NCBI GenBank assembly: GCA_026936325.1
Contig: JAPTHN010000001.1
Location: forward strand, 80,297,380 to 80,361,379
Direction: 5' to 3'
Origin: Platynereis dumerilii
Taxonomy: Eukaryota > Annelida > Polychaeta > Phyllodocida > Nereididae
Length of the DNA: 64,000 nucleotides
The first letter of the stretch is position 1, and each line of letters starts with the position of its first letter. The notes below the pieces were generated by a model. That model ran no database searches. It was not told the DNA's origin and saw only the letters and a program-made list of their open reading frames with translations. A program made the position numbers and the translations under genes. Of this stretch, positions 12,066 to 22,389 are shown in pieces.

Positions 12066-12439
12066 GTGGTCCTATCAGAATCTCCTGACCATCCCTACCT
12101 TTCTCACTCACTACCAGTGTTCCATGCACACATCAAATTTTTTTATTTAAAAAAATGAATACACTGTCTGCTCTTCGTGTAGGCTTCACTGTTATAAGGG
12201 GAAAGTAGCAGTTTTATTATAGTAGGAGTGTCAGTATTGCCTCAGAATAGTTTTGCATATTGGGAGTAGCAAGGTGACTTCATGTCTGAGTTGAGGGATC
12301 TGCCAATAATGCATATGATATCATCTTGATACACCCAGTCAGGAAGATAGATGGGACCTTTGCTGAATTTCAAGGCTGGCATGTGCCATCATGCATTGAG
12401 TCCCTGAAAATTCTGAAGAGACACCTTTTTCCGCAAATA

Positions 12440-13140
12440 TGGCATCGCTAATAATCACACAAATAACTATTATTCTTGCATTATTAATATATTATGAGTT
12501 TTTTACCCTTGAGCCAGTGGTATGGAAGTTTTATTTGCAAAATTTGTTGGATTAGTAAGGCAGATATTAAGAAAAACATTTTGCTTGTTAGTATATATAT
12601 GTACAAACGACGATTAATCTTGTATAATTAATATTTTATGAATGTCATGACTTAATAAATAAATTCAATATCCTTTGACTCTTTTAGCTTTGGTACTGAA
12701 GCTTTAAATGTAAAGTAGGCTGGATTAGCAGACAGGACATGAAAAACTACTTTTTTTTTCTCATCGCTATTTAGCATACTAATGACTATTTTTTTTCCAT
12801 AATTAATATTTTATTAGTGTTATCATTTTATAAATTAGTTCATTATCTTCATTGACTCTCAAAATATTCGTAGAGCATTTTAATTTTAAAGTTTGCTGGA
12901 TTAGCATGTGTGATTAGCAGAAAAGATATACTAAGAAGATTGTTATTTTCTGTAATATTTCATCACCATTATTCTCGCATAATAAGTATTAGATGAGTGT
13001 TATGACTTTTAAGATGAGTTCATCATCTTCATTGACCCTTAAAACATCGGTATAGAACTTTAATTTGTTAAATTTGCTTGATTAGTAAGGAAGTTATTGA
13101 AGAAAAGGCATTTTTGTATAATGGCGGCTACTAATTTGCA
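12440..13140. repeat. Degenerate tandem repeats of about 185 bp, right arm of FB1
   Basis: These units are inverted relative to 10300-10960. The complementary phrases (for example GGATTAGTAAGG and TTTGCTGGATTAGC) recur at intervals of about 180-190 bp. Confidence 0.65.
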
Positions 13141-13164
13141 TATGAATGACCATAAAAGTTTTTA

Positions 13165-13926
13165 TTAAAACTTATATGACACCGCAATAATTGGTCTGAT
13201 AAGGAATAACGATGACAGTGACTATCGCATCTGTATTGAGCACAACAGCACCTGGTGCCGTGACAACTTCCTGGACCTTAATATGACTAAAACAAAGGAA
13301 CTGCTGTGGGATTTCCGCAGATCGAGGTATGTTGCACCTCGGCCCATTGAGATAAATGATTGGAGTGTATTTGGACTACAAGCTCAATTTCTCTAAACAT
13401 GTCGAGGCTCAGATTAAAAAGGCAAACAAGCGTGTCTATTGCCTTCGAGTCATGAGAAGTCTCAATGTCAGCAAGGAGATTATAGCATTATTCTTTAATT
13501 GTATGATTGTAACTGTATTAATGTATGCCAATGTGGCATTCTTCAGGTCACTAACAAAGAGACAATGCCAGATCCTCGATAAACCAAGGAAAATCTGTGC
13601 AAGGTTAATTGGCCAAACTGAACAACTAATAGACTATAATGAAGAACTCGTTCAATCAAGGCTCAAACAAATGGCTAAGAAGGTACAAGAGGATGTAAAC
13701 CATCCTCTAAATTGCTATTTTGTGCTCTTACGTAGTGGACGCAGGTTCAGAGTACCTAAAATACGAACTGGCAGATTCAGCAAAACTTTTATCCCAGTCG
13801 CAATCAATCTACTAAATATGTATGCCTAAATTAATTTTGTATTGTTACTCATGTCATTTACCAAGTCAAATTTCATGTAATTCATATTCATGACCAATAA
13901 ACGATCTGTTATCTGTTATCTGTTAT
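13165..13926 (+). mobile_element. 5'-truncated LINE fragment, Rex1/Babar-like (CR1 group)
   Basis: Translation from about 13168 gives DTAIIGLIRNNDDSDYRI, a WC.DN..DLN core and KTKELLWDFRRSR, the region just after the catalytic YADD of the reverse transcriptase. One frameshift near 13350-13370 separates this from the downstream frame 13356-13829. That frame contains YLDYKLNFSKHVE and ends with HPLN, LLRSGRRFRVPKIRTGR and FIPVAINLLN, motifs typical of this LINE group. The 3' tail is CTGTTAT repeats (about 13904-13926). It is inserted in the right arm of FB1, whose sequence resumes on either side. Confidence 0.65.
13356..13829 (+). pseudogene. C-terminal reverse-transcriptase fragment of the Rex1-like LINE
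   Basis: The open frame covers the thumb and C-terminal part of a LINE ORF2 protein (157 codons). It lacks the catalytic motifs, because the copy is truncated at its 5' side. The first methionine is not a natural start: homologous sequence continues upstream in another frame. Confidence 0.6.
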
Positions 13927-14439
13927 AATTGATTCTAAAATGGTGTGAGTATTCCTTGGTCTTCATAACATGGATTGAGCCGCTTAGTCTGCCTTGTTGG
14001 CTTTCCTAAACAGTAGTATATTAAAGGTTACTGTTTTAAAACGATCAAAAAATTGCTAATTTGGCAGCCATTTTGTTATGCAAATTAGGAGGTGAAGGAC
14101 CCGGAATATGGCTTGGGAACCGGTTTTTTCGGAATCGGCATACCTGAAATATGCTAAAAATATGGGTTCCCGACTTTTACCCCAAAATGCTCGTACCATC
14201 CACATATTTCAAAAATCCCGCCAGTCTAATTCATCTTCTTGCTCAGTTGCTTTCACTTCCAACATTTTATTACATTGACAAAGCTTAGTAGACACTTTTT
14301 TTCCTTTTCTTTCTTTCCATGCTTTTACAACCACCAGTAATTTAAGGGCTCTTAAATCTCAAATACATAGAAGAAGTACTGCACATGCCCATGGTAACTC
14401 TCCTCTTGCAGCTGTTTCGGTGCATACTCTATTTGTCTG

Positions 14440-14700
14440 AAAAACTAGAAAAGCTGCCCAACTGGGAATCGCTTCATGTGATCTGACCATGATTCAAGCA
14501 GAAAAGAAGGATGGTGTTCTAGTATTACTCTGTCTTCACCTGTTTTTTTTTTTTTTTTCCACCAACAAACTTTGTAAAAGCATAATTTATCGCTCACTGG
14601 AGAGGCAGCGCAGTGTCTCACTGGAGAGGCATGCATTTTTTGCCACAATCTACAATCATGGATTCCGGTATTTCTGGGCCAAGACCAACTAGTCCTGGAA
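14440..14700. repeat. Dispersed unit U, copy in duplication I (first)
   Basis: The unit is recognised by TGATCTGACCATG, then AAAAGAAGGATGG, a pyrimidine run, ACCAACAAACTTTGTAAAAG and TTTATCGCTCACTGGAG. It recurs at about 14960, 24270, 25045/32086, 47845, 51296 and 53690. A frame beginning MxxxxKKDG is open in several copies but is not conserved further. Confidence 0.6.
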
Positions 14701-14959
14701 ATTATCATACACTTATAGATATCTTATGCCAACAGGATTACTTCCTAAAACACCCCTGCAGATAAGCACCACCTTCTTTTAAGTCCGACATGATATAAAC
14801 ATGTGTAATCATCTTCATAATGATTTAGATTTTGACACAACATTGATTCTTTGCTCAGGTACCTATTTGTGGATAGTATTTTAAAGTGTTCTTACCTCTT
14901 ATATATAACACATACAAAGCAGTGTGAGCGCTCACAGTTGTATGGTATATTTTTGAAAG

Positions 14960-15240
14960 AGAAGGAAAAAGGCTGTCAGAGTGGGAATCCTTTCATGTGA
15001 TCTGACCATGGAAGTTGAAAAGAAGGATGGCTTCTTTGTCTCACTTTGTCTTCACTTGGTTTTTTTTGCCAACAAACTTTCGTAAAAGCTTACTTTTTGT
15101 TCTCTTTAAATGTGGCCATTTCGCATGAGATAATCTAGTAGAGATGTATGACTTGTTGGTGTAAGTGGGCCAAGGTCAACATTTGATTTAAGTCTCAGGA
15201 ATATTATGATATGCTAATTACAGTTTTAGTCTCTAAAAGA
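14960..15240. repeat. Dispersed unit U, copy in duplication I (second)
   Basis: It carries GTGATCTGACCATGG followed by AGTTGAAAAGAAGGATGG. It is the uninterrupted counterpart of the unit split by the BEL/Pao element at 25083/32086. Confidence 0.65.
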
Positions 15241-15745
15241 GGTTGATGACAGGCCTTGAGGGCGTGACATTTGGTATTTGAGGGGGGGGGTGTCTTGGAA
15301 GTTTTCTTAACAGCAAATTATTATTTTTATTATTCAAGGCCATGTCAATCCCTGCCGGGTATAAGATGCAAAAATCATGGGAGACATGCTCACTCCTGCC
15401 ACACCTAAAAACGCATTTCCCAGCCCTCACACACACCTCAACTATCCACCTATCTTTATTATTCTATCCTCTCATCCTGATAACAGCAGAAAGCAGTACC
15501 ACTGCTGTCTTATTTACGTATTTCTGCGGCAACTGTCCTCTGCCACCAGGGGCGCATGAATCTGCTCAGTAGTTCCGCTTATGACATCGCCAGGGGCTGG
15601 CGCCAGCGTCTCCATTTTCCCGCCAAAAACATCCACACAGACCATAGCCAGCCACACCTCAATAGTGCACACTGGCTCACCCACTTATACTCATCGAATC
15701 TGTGTCATATTACCCTCAATACAACAGTGTGCCCTTTCACCATTG
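15241..15745. other. Unassigned stretch upstream of the LINE
   Basis: No endonuclease sequence or other LINE part is seen here, and no host gene is recognised. A short G run lies near 15282-15290. Confidence 0.4.
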
Positions 15746-17843
15746 TGTTTATACATATGATAAATTATTCGGAGTAAAGACTGTGAGATTCAACAAGTAC
15801 AAACACAAGAAGTGTCCGTGGATAACACATGGTATTATCAGGTCATTGAAGTATAGAGATAGACTATATCGGAATCTGAAGCAGATGTCACCACAAGATG
15901 GTACTTTTGAATCAAGAAAAATTAATTTTCAAACCTACAGATGTATTCTTAGAAAATGTATTCGCTCTGCCAAGAGGAACTATTACTTCAGCTGTTTCGA
16001 AAATTGTAAAAATGACATCAAAGCTACATGGAAAAACATAAATCTTATTCTGAATAAAAAAAACAAAAAAAGTGACTTTCCAAAATGTTTCTTGGTAAAT
16101 GGTAGTTACATTTCTGATCAACTGCAGATTGCCAATCAGTTCAATCTTTTTTTTACTAATATTGGACCTGAATTAGCAAATAAAATAGATATAATTGAAG
16201 GGAAAAGCTATATGGATTATCTTAATATCCCTATTCAAACAAAATTCAAGTTCTCTTCTATTACAAAAGTTGATGTGATAAAAGTTATTGATGCATTGAA
16301 AGCAAAGACTTCACGTGGTGAAGATATGATATCAAATAAATTATTAAAATTGATAAAATATGAGATTGCAGAAGCTTTATCTATTATAATTAATCAGTCT
16401 CTTTTATCTGGGATATTTTCAAAACCTCTGAAAATTGCTAGGGTTATTCCACTTTTTAAGAAAGATGATAATTGTATTTTTAATAATTATCGTCCGGTGT
16501 CAATTTTGTCAAGTTTCTCTAAAGTTTTTGAAAAAATCATGTTCGCTCAAATTTACGAATACTTTCTTCAAAACAATTTACTTTTTGATAATCAAGATGG
16601 ATTTCGATCCCTACACTCTACAGAATTAGCTACAATTGAATTACTTGACAAATTGTATAGTGAAATGGATAACAATGAATCACCCATTAGCATCTTTCTA
16701 GATTTATCGAAAGCTTTCGATACAATTGATCACTCTATTTTGGTTGATAAGCTCTGTTATTACGGATTTGATGGTATGTCTTTACAATTAATGAAAAGCT
16801 ATTTAACAGATAGATTTCAATATGTGGAGTTTAAAGAAACTAAATCAAATTTACTAAGTTTAACTACGGGAGTTCCACAGGGATCGATTTTGGGACCACT
16901 CTTATTTATAATTTACAGTAATGACTTGCATAGAATAAATAGCGTTTTTAGACCAATAATGTATGCAGATGATACCATTTTAAGTGCAACACTGAATAAT
17001 TTTAACACCAGTGAAGATAACTCTATAAATATAATATCAGAACTTGATAAATATAACATTTGGTTTAAACTTAACAAATTATCACTTAATTGCAAAAAAT
17101 CGACTGCAATGATTTTTCACATGCCAAACAAAAAAGTAGAATATCCTGATATAAGAATTGATGGAATGCCGATTTCATATGTAAAAGAGTTTAATTACCT
17201 GGGAATTGTTTTAAATGAAAATTTGAGCTGGAATTCTCATATTGATTACATTTCAAAAAAGATATCGAAGGTGGTTGGAATGTTGAACAGACTCAAGTTT
17301 ATGCTTCCAGATTCAGTGCTTTTTACAATTTATAATTCTCTAATTGTGCCTCACTTAAATTATGGTGCCTTGATATGGGAACGCAATATATCCAGATTAG
17401 TTGTTTTGCAGAAAAAGGCTTTGAGAGCTGTGACCAAAAGTAGATATAATGCACACACTAGCATTATCTTTAAAAATCTGAGGACCTTAAAATGCCAAGA
17501 CATCTGTGCACTGCATTGTTTAAAATTTTGTTTTAAGCTAGAAAATAAGCAACTACCAAAATATTTTCTAAGTTCAGGCATTTTTATGAAAAGGAATGAA
17601 ATTCATGACCATTATAACAGGAGAATAAATGATTATTACTTACCAAGGATACGACATGAGTTTATGAAACAAGGAATAAGATTTAAAGTAGCTGTTACTT
17701 TTAATGATATGAAGCCGGCTTTCAGGGACAAGATAGATACTCACAGCCTTCTTGGTTTTAAAAACTATGTGAAAAATGCTATGATTGACGGTTATGATCC
17801 AATTTGCCGCATTGAACACTGTTACATATGCAACAGACTATAA
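15702..17843 (+). CDS. LINE ORF2 fragment: reverse transcriptase with intact open frame
   Basis: The 713-codon frame is LINE-derived from about residue 18; the methionine at 15702 lies in flanking DNA, so the start is fortuitous. Order of parts: post-endonuclease linker with FNKYKHKKCPW, reverse-transcriptase fingers with NNYRPVSILSSFSKVFE, DLSKAFDTID (334-343) with a catalytic aspartate, GVPQGSILGP (390 on), YADD (421-424) with the other two aspartates, then the thumb with FNYLGI and a C-terminal HCYICN cysteine motif. The enzyme would copy LINE RNA at a nicked target. Some usually conserved residues differ (DGFRSLHST where QYGFR.NHST is usual; IYSNDL for IYINDL). Having no stop, it is probably young, but without an endonuclease it could not move itself. 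Confidence 0.85.
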   Translation: MSYYPQYNSVPFHHCVYTYDKLFGVKTVRFNKYKHKKCPWITHGIIRSLKYRDRLYRNLKQMSPQDGTFESRKINFQTYRCILRKCIRSAKRNYYFSCFENCKNDIKATWKNINLILNKKNKKSDFPKCFLVNGSYISDQLQIANQFNLFFTNIGPELANKIDIIEGKSYMDYLNIPIQTKFKFSSITKVDVIKVIDALKAKTSRGEDMISNKLLKLIKYEIAEALSIIINQSLLSGIFSKPLKIARVIPLFKKDDNCIFNNYRPVSILSSFSKVFEKIMFAQIYEYFLQNNLLFDNQDGFRSLHSTELATIELLDKLYSEMDNNESPISIFLDLSKAFDTIDHSILVDKLCYYGFDGMSLQLMKSYLTDRFQYVEFKETKSNLLSLTTGVPQGSILGPLLFIIYSNDLHRINSVFRPIMYADDTILSATLNNFNTSEDNSINIISELDKYNIWFKLNKLSLNCKKSTAMIFHMPNKKVEYPDIRIDGMPISYVKEFNYLGIVLNENLSWNSHIDYISKKISKVVGMLNRLKFMLPDSVLFTIYNSLIVPHLNYGALIWERNISRLVVLQKKALRAVTKSRYNAHTSIIFKNLRTLKCQDICALHCLKFCFKLENKQLPKYFLSSGIFMKRNEIHDHYNRRINDYYLPRIRHEFMKQGIRFKVAVTFNDMKPAFRDKIDTHSLLGFKNYVKNAMIDGYDPICRIEHCYICNRL

Positions 17844-18271
17844 GTTATTTTTACTATTTTATCTTCTATTTTTGTCATTTATTGTTTTGCTTTATAATTT
17901 ACTTGACAGACAGACAGACGACGTTGAGTAACTTTGTTCACAAAGCAGTTATGTGACTTTTCAAACGGACTGATACTACTGAATGACTGACAGAACCCGA
18001 CTGATTTAATTACTTTTGTTTACTGGCAACTTTTGTTTGTTTTTCCTTTTATAATTATATATCTGCTGTGATTCATGACTACTTTTTAAAATTTCCTTTG
18101 CTGTCTCCCACTCTGCCTCTCAATCATTTTCATTTTTTTTTCTTTATGGTGGCCCTAAGCCAGCGGCCAATTAGGCCTTTTTGGGGTCTCCGACCTGAAA
18201 AAGTTGAATTTGTTTATGCATGATTTGTACTGCAACACTGAAAGGTAAATAAATGAATCTGAATCTGAATC
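15752..18271 (+). mobile_element. 5'-truncated LINE (CR1/Jockey-type group), copy 1
   Basis: The insertion is bounded by a 6-bp duplication TGTTTA (15746-15751 and 18272-18277). It contains the C-terminal two thirds of an ORF2, a 3' untranslated region and a tail of TGAATC repeats (about 18253-18271). Just before the tail are the 3'-end features shared with the LINEs at 32958-35776 and 36157-37776: a GGCC/CAGCGG hairpin-like stretch followed by GGGGTCTCC and AAATAAAT. The endonuclease half is absent, as expected from incomplete reverse transcription. Confidence 0.85.
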
Positions 18272-18277
18272 TGTTTA

Positions 18278-18954
18278 ACGGCATCTACTTTTGTTTTATA
18301 ATGTGCAGGCTGCGGGTTGCAGTGTACATAACACTGCACTATCGTCCTGCCTTTTATCATGGGTAAATCTAGTTATTGATAATTCAATGGCAACTGTGGT
18401 CCATTTTTATCCAGTGATTACTCACAATGATGCAAAATGCTACTATTCATGATATCCATTCTTGATTCGCGGAAAGATCAAACATGTTTACATGGACTGG
18501 CATAATAACAAATTAATATGTTTAAAACATGTTTACATGAACTGGCGTAATAAACTAACATGTTTAATAAACTAACATGTCTAAAATATATGTCGTCATT
18601 ATCACACAAAGAGAAAATGAGCGATAATAATCATGTGAATTTGTGAAAGTCATGATTTTGCTTGGTACCAGAAGTTTTCTAAATTTTTAAACTATTTTTT
18701 GGTGTAAGTGAAAATCATGACCCTTCACATGAACAAACAGAAACAGCATACTTCCTGTCTATGGACCAATCAGGTAGCAGGTTTTCAGCTTTTTGCTCTC
18801 AAGAAAACTCCATTGCAATGCATGAAATGGAACCATTGTATTTTCTGTGTATCACTTCAGCAGAAACATGCTGTTTGGTGTTAGAAAAAGCCAAACCCAA
18901 CCCTTTTAAACTGGGTTGCTTGGCATCAACCTAATGATATACAGAATAAACACT
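18278..18954. other. Unassigned stretch with a short tandem duplication
   Basis: Near 18480-18590 the phrase AAACATGTTTACATG and an ACTGGC.TAATAA stretch occur twice in tandem. Nothing else is recognised. Confidence 0.45.
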
Positions 18955-19500
18955 TCAACATGTCAAAATATAAGTTGAATTATCAACGTAGGCCTTTTGA
19001 GGCAAACAATAATGGGTGCAATGTACTTTTTTAGAAGTAAATTTCGAATGTATGACAAATCTCTCAGCTGTGTCAACTGTTGTCAACTGAGCCAAAAATG
19101 ATTTATTTATGAAGCTGTAACTTGTTTTTTGGTCATCATGATCATCCTCTACATGACAACCCCTTTTCTCAGCCGTTGTAGATGTTATCTTAGCCACAGT
19201 GGATCCAAAGGAATCCGATGGCAGTTAGGACAAAAGGAATGAAGCATCCTGATTGCAAATGGCTGCTACTTGGTCTCATCTGATGCAAGTTGAGTGGAGT
19301 TTCCGCTTCCAGGTGATAAAACACGAAGGGCAGTGGGGAAGCTCAGTGTGTCAATCCTGGAAGAGCAATTCAAGTGAAATACAACCCTCAGGCTGGCAGG
19401 CCAGGGAAAGACTGGAAATATGTTCCTTGATGGCTGTCTTTCTTCACATCAGAATGTTCACATTTGTGTGGGATGTTGCATCTGGCCTGTGAAGATGTCC
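18955..19500. repeat. Dispersed unit W, copy 1
   Basis: This copy closely matches the unit at 45190-45960, with weaker copies at 54880-55190 and 55800-56090. Shared blocks include GAATGAAGCATCCTGATTG, GAGTTTCCGCTTCCAGG, GGGCAGTGGGGAAGC and GGCAGGCCAGGGAAAGAC. One frame reads GRPGKD in two copies, which faintly recalls the region before the C-terminal zinc ribbon of piggyBac-type proteins. The frames are broken and this identification is weak. Confidence 0.55.
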
Positions 19501-19884
19501 AAAAAAGTGATTGTTATGTTATCTTAAAATGAGAACTCACAGTGGTCAAGCATGTGTGAAGACCGATAAAACACATGCAGAACAGATCATGTTGTAAAAT
19601 TTATCAGAGGGCCACTCATGGCCAAAGTGTGATTAAAGTCCTACCGACTATATTTCAGAAAGATGAAAATTGAGCAAAACCATTGGTAGCCCTATACAGT
19701 GTGTTTCGCCCAACTAGTAAAAACTACATTTATGCTGTTTATCAATACATATGAAAGACAGAGTGTCAGGTATAGTCCTGGGAATTTGAGAGTATTGATA
19801 TTGGTTTTATGTTTTATGTTATTGCAAAATCCATATCTGAATCTGTAAAAGCGAAAAGGGCACCCAAACTTTCACATATATCAA
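19501..19884. other. Unassigned stretch
   Basis: No feature is recognised before the minisatellite begins. Confidence 0.4.
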
Positions 19885-20255
19885 ACTACATGGAAGATCT
19901 AGCACTTGTGTATATACAATGATTATCTAGCACGCTTGTGTACATGCAAGATCTAGCACTTGTGTACATGCAAGATCTAGCACTTGTGCAGATGCAGTAT
20001 CTAGCACAATCTACATGCAAGATTTAGCACTTGTGTGGATGTATTATCTAGCACACTAGTGTACAAAATACTGTACATGCAAGATCTAGCACTTGTGTAA
20101 ATGCATTATCTAGCACACTTGTCTACATGCAAGATCTAGCACTTGTGTGTACACATGCGTAATCTTGCATAAATGACTTGTCTATGTGCAAGATCTGGCA
20201 CTTGTCTAGATACAGTATTTAGCACACTTGTCTATGTGAGAGATCTAGCACTTGT

Positions 20256-20259
<4 letters not shown>

Positions 20260-20306
<47 letters not shown>
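20260..20306. repeat. (AG)n microsatellite
   Basis: About 23 uninterrupted AG dinucleotides. On the minus strand they form a CT-repeat tail for the LINE 3' end next to them. Confidence 0.95.
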
Positions 20307-20309
<3 letters not shown>

Positions 20310-20480
20310 TCTTTATTTACGTGAAATGGGCTCACATTCTAGCCCCCAGCCCTCTTGGGCTTACAATTCACTTCAAAAACAATAATACATCAAAATAACA
20401 GAATTTTCGTTGAATAATACAAATTGGAATTAAATTTGAAATGATTTGTTGATATAAATATATACATTAGTCCAATATGT
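20307..20480 (-). mobile_element. LINE or SINE 3' end with CT-repeat tail
   Basis: The minus strand reads AATTGTAAGCCCAAGAGG, a GCCC-rich stem-like region, then AATAAAGAATT followed by the CT repeat at 20260-20306. This order (short 3' untranslated region, AATAAA, simple-repeat tail) is typical of 3' ends of CR1-group LINEs and dependent SINEs. No coding part remains. Confidence 0.5.
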
Positions 20481-20640
20481 AATAGCAGATGTATCATCTA
20501 GCACACTTGTGTACATGCGAGATCTAGCATTTGTGTAGATGTATTATCCAGCACACTCATCCACATGCAAGATCTAGCACCCTGTAGATGCTAGATCTTG
20601 CATGTACACTAGTGAGTGCTGGATAATACATGTCCACTAG

Positions 20641-20860
20641 TACACTAGCTAAATGTTCTAGATGTTACAGTAAGTACAGCTCCTCCAACAATTGATGTTG
20701 TTCTCGTTCCGGTTCTTTGGAATTATTAACACAGCTACAAATTCTAGTCTCAATAGGCTACAAACTTATGGATTTCTGTTAGAATCCAAATTTACAGATC
20801 ACAAAATCAACATCATTTGGCAGAAACACAAAAAAGACGAATTCACTAATTTGTAACAAT
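20641..20860. other. Unassigned spacer
   Basis: Nothing is recognised between the minisatellite and the short-exon gene. Confidence 0.4.
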
Positions 20861-20867
20861 TTATGAC

Positions 20868-20873
20868 TTTATT
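20868..20873 (-). terminator. Polyadenylation signal AATAAA of the short-exon gene
   Basis: The minus strand reads AATAAA about 50 bases after the stop codon at 20924, a normal distance for a compact 3' untranslated region. Confidence 0.4.
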
Positions 20874-21941
20874 TATCTAACTACCATGCAACAATTTTCA
20901 GTGTGAAGTCTTGCTTTTGGAATCTAATGCTTCTTCTGCAACAACTTCTGAAGGAGATCTGAAATAGAAAAAGGCTAAGTAATCAGCTATATGTTAAAAA
21001 ATTTAAATTAACCTTTCTCAAATCTCAAATCTGATTGTGAAGAAATATTTTCTACCGTCTAAATGAGAATGATGCTTTATTTGTAAATTATAGTTATTTC
21101 ATATTAATACATATTTGGGAAAATGCTCTCATCGGACACTCAATGTGTCTAAAAAATCTTCAAATATAGACAGGCATAATGGTAAAATTATCAGGATGGA
21201 TGGTGCAACTTACATGATATACCAAGGGCCTCTAGTAACTTTCAAGTCATCAACATGATTGATTCAGCTAAAATTTCTCAAAGACATTTAACCTTGAACC
21301 AATTAAAGTCGATAGGCTACTTAAACTTACAATAGGTCTTTTACACCTTAACAACATGGCAGCAGAACACCCATTACAACGCCCACTACTGCAGCAGTAA
21401 AATTTAAATATTCAGGCTAAATCATTTGCAAAGCTCTTTCAGCTTCTAATTAGGTTGTGTAATTTGATATCAATTAATTAGAATTGAATGGCACTTACTT
21501 TTCAATGATCTCTTATCATCTTCCGCTTCAAGGGCTGAATAATTCAAGGATAAATAAAAACTTTATAATATTTGTAATGAGAAAATCGGGAGGAAGTTTA
21601 TGTAATAAGTTAAGAAGGTCATCCAACAGACTTCATTTGCATGAAATTTGGTAAAGTAACCCAACGTGAGACCGCGTATCAACCTTCACCGATAAATTCA
21701 TCAAGTTTCCTTTAAAATCTCTTAAGAATTTTTATTTTGTTCATTGATAAATTTCTCAAATATCTTACATGCACACACTGTATTATGTAGGCAGCAGCGC
21801 TTAATTTGAACAACACAGATTTCATGAACATTTTACAAACTGTTAAACATAGTAAATATTTGTTCCACTTAACAAAAAATGATTTTGTTAGTTATAAAAA
21901 CAAACAATACAAACCTCCAGAGCAAATGAAAGACTTCAGGG
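20868..21941 (-). CDS. Putative peptide-precursor gene, last three short exons (5' part not found)
   Basis: On the minus strand three short exons are framed by splice signals: 21941-21915 (27 bp; acceptor TTTTAATTTGCAG, donor GTTTGT), 21534-21499 (36 bp; acceptor GAATTATTCAG, donor GTAAGT) and a last exon from 20958 (acceptor TTTTTCTATTTCAG) to the TAG at 20924-20926. AATAAA follows at 20873-20868. All introns are phase 1 and the joined frame is open: LKSFICSGALEAEDDKR then SLKNLLQKLLQKKH and stop. An acidic propiece ending in dibasic KR, then a basic 14-residue amphipathic helix-like peptide, is the layout of neuropeptide and antimicrobial peptide precursors. No signal-peptide exon was found upstream. 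No family is recognised; the prediction rests on splice-site and frame agreement only. Confidence 0.45.
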
Positions 21942-22113
21942 CTGCAAATTAAAAGAAAAAAGTAAATTATATCATGTAAATCAGTAGAAAAGAACTTGAT
22001 TCCAGGGTCATTACTTAGAGAATAGACTCATTCATTAGGACAGTTTTTAAAATTAAAGTCAACTTTGATCGGAATTGTGAAAAGCTATGCATTTGAATGA
22101 TTTGGGGATACTT

Positions 22114-22370
22114 TTAGAGCGGTCTCCATCCTGACTGCTGTTTCATTGCCATCGCTGAGTTCCAGCATTTGTAGGACATGACATGCTGCCACCTGGCAAA
22201 AAATTGTATGAACATGTGTTGCCACCTAGTGTGCAATGAGCGATCAACAGTAAATGAATGTGAGGAGCTGAGGAAAACATTTTGGTCAGGGAAGAAACCA
22301 GGGCTGTTCCAGAATAAGATGATGGCCTTTTCTACTTTCTTATAAAACATGATTGTCTACTAATGTCTAG
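22114..22370. repeat. Dispersed unit X, copy 3
   Basis: It shares GTTGCCACCTAGTG, GAGGAGCTGAGG-like and GAAACCAGGGCTGTTCC blocks with the tandem pair at 4835-5480, and ends GATGGCC-CTACTTCTTA. A minus-strand frame through it has no recognisable domain. Confidence 0.5.
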
Positions 22371-22389
22371 TCTGACTTGAGTTGACCTA

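Larger units (their letters stand above)
10001..14228. mobile_element. Palindromic foldback-type DNA element with tandem-repeat arms (FB1)
   Basis: The ends are inverted copies of TAGACTGGCGGGAT, flanked by a 3-bp ATT (9998-10000 and 14229-14231). The related site in duplication copy II (about 24050-24070) reads straight through without the element, which confirms an insertion. The terminal arms (10001-10396 and about 13108-13165 plus 13927-14228) continue inward into degenerate tandem units of about 185 bp in opposite orientation. The centre holds a pyrimidine-rich tract. No transposase frame is visible. A LINE fragment interrupts the right arm. The layout recalls Foldback elements, but the superfamily is not assigned. 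Confidence 0.75.
8720..15240 (+). repeat. Segmental duplication, copy I
   Basis: Landmarks recur in the same order in copy II (22860-32390): a CAGCATGAA block (8767/22878), a CCATTTGAGATTTCC block (9181/23790), a CTGAAACTTGGTCCA block (9966/24027), a CTTGCTCAGTTGCTTTC block (14236/24066), two U repeats and a TTCTTTGCTCAGGTAC block. Sequence identity is moderate, so the duplication is not recent. Copy I carries the palindromic element 10001-14228, which copy II lacks. Confidence 0.7.
19885..20640. repeat. Minisatellite of about 28-30 bp units, split by an insertion
   Basis: Variants of CTTGTGTACATGCAAGATC and TAGCAC repeat from 19885 to about 20258 and again from about 20485 to 20640. The array is interrupted by a GA run and a LINE tail (20260-20480). 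Near the right end the units flip orientation, giving a small palindrome around 20568-20605. Confidence 0.8.

Noticed and set aside
15702-15751. Methionine at 15702 as the true start of the reverse-transcriptase protein
   Set aside because: It lies outside the LINE, left of the target duplication TGTTTA, so the start is fortuitous.
19885-20258. Possible CRISPR-like array
   Set aside because: The units are contiguous and degenerate, without unique spacers of fixed length, and the genome is eukaryotic.
20173-20385. Open frame with a long arginine-glutamate repeat
   Set aside because: It is only the translation of the AG microsatellite and its flanks.
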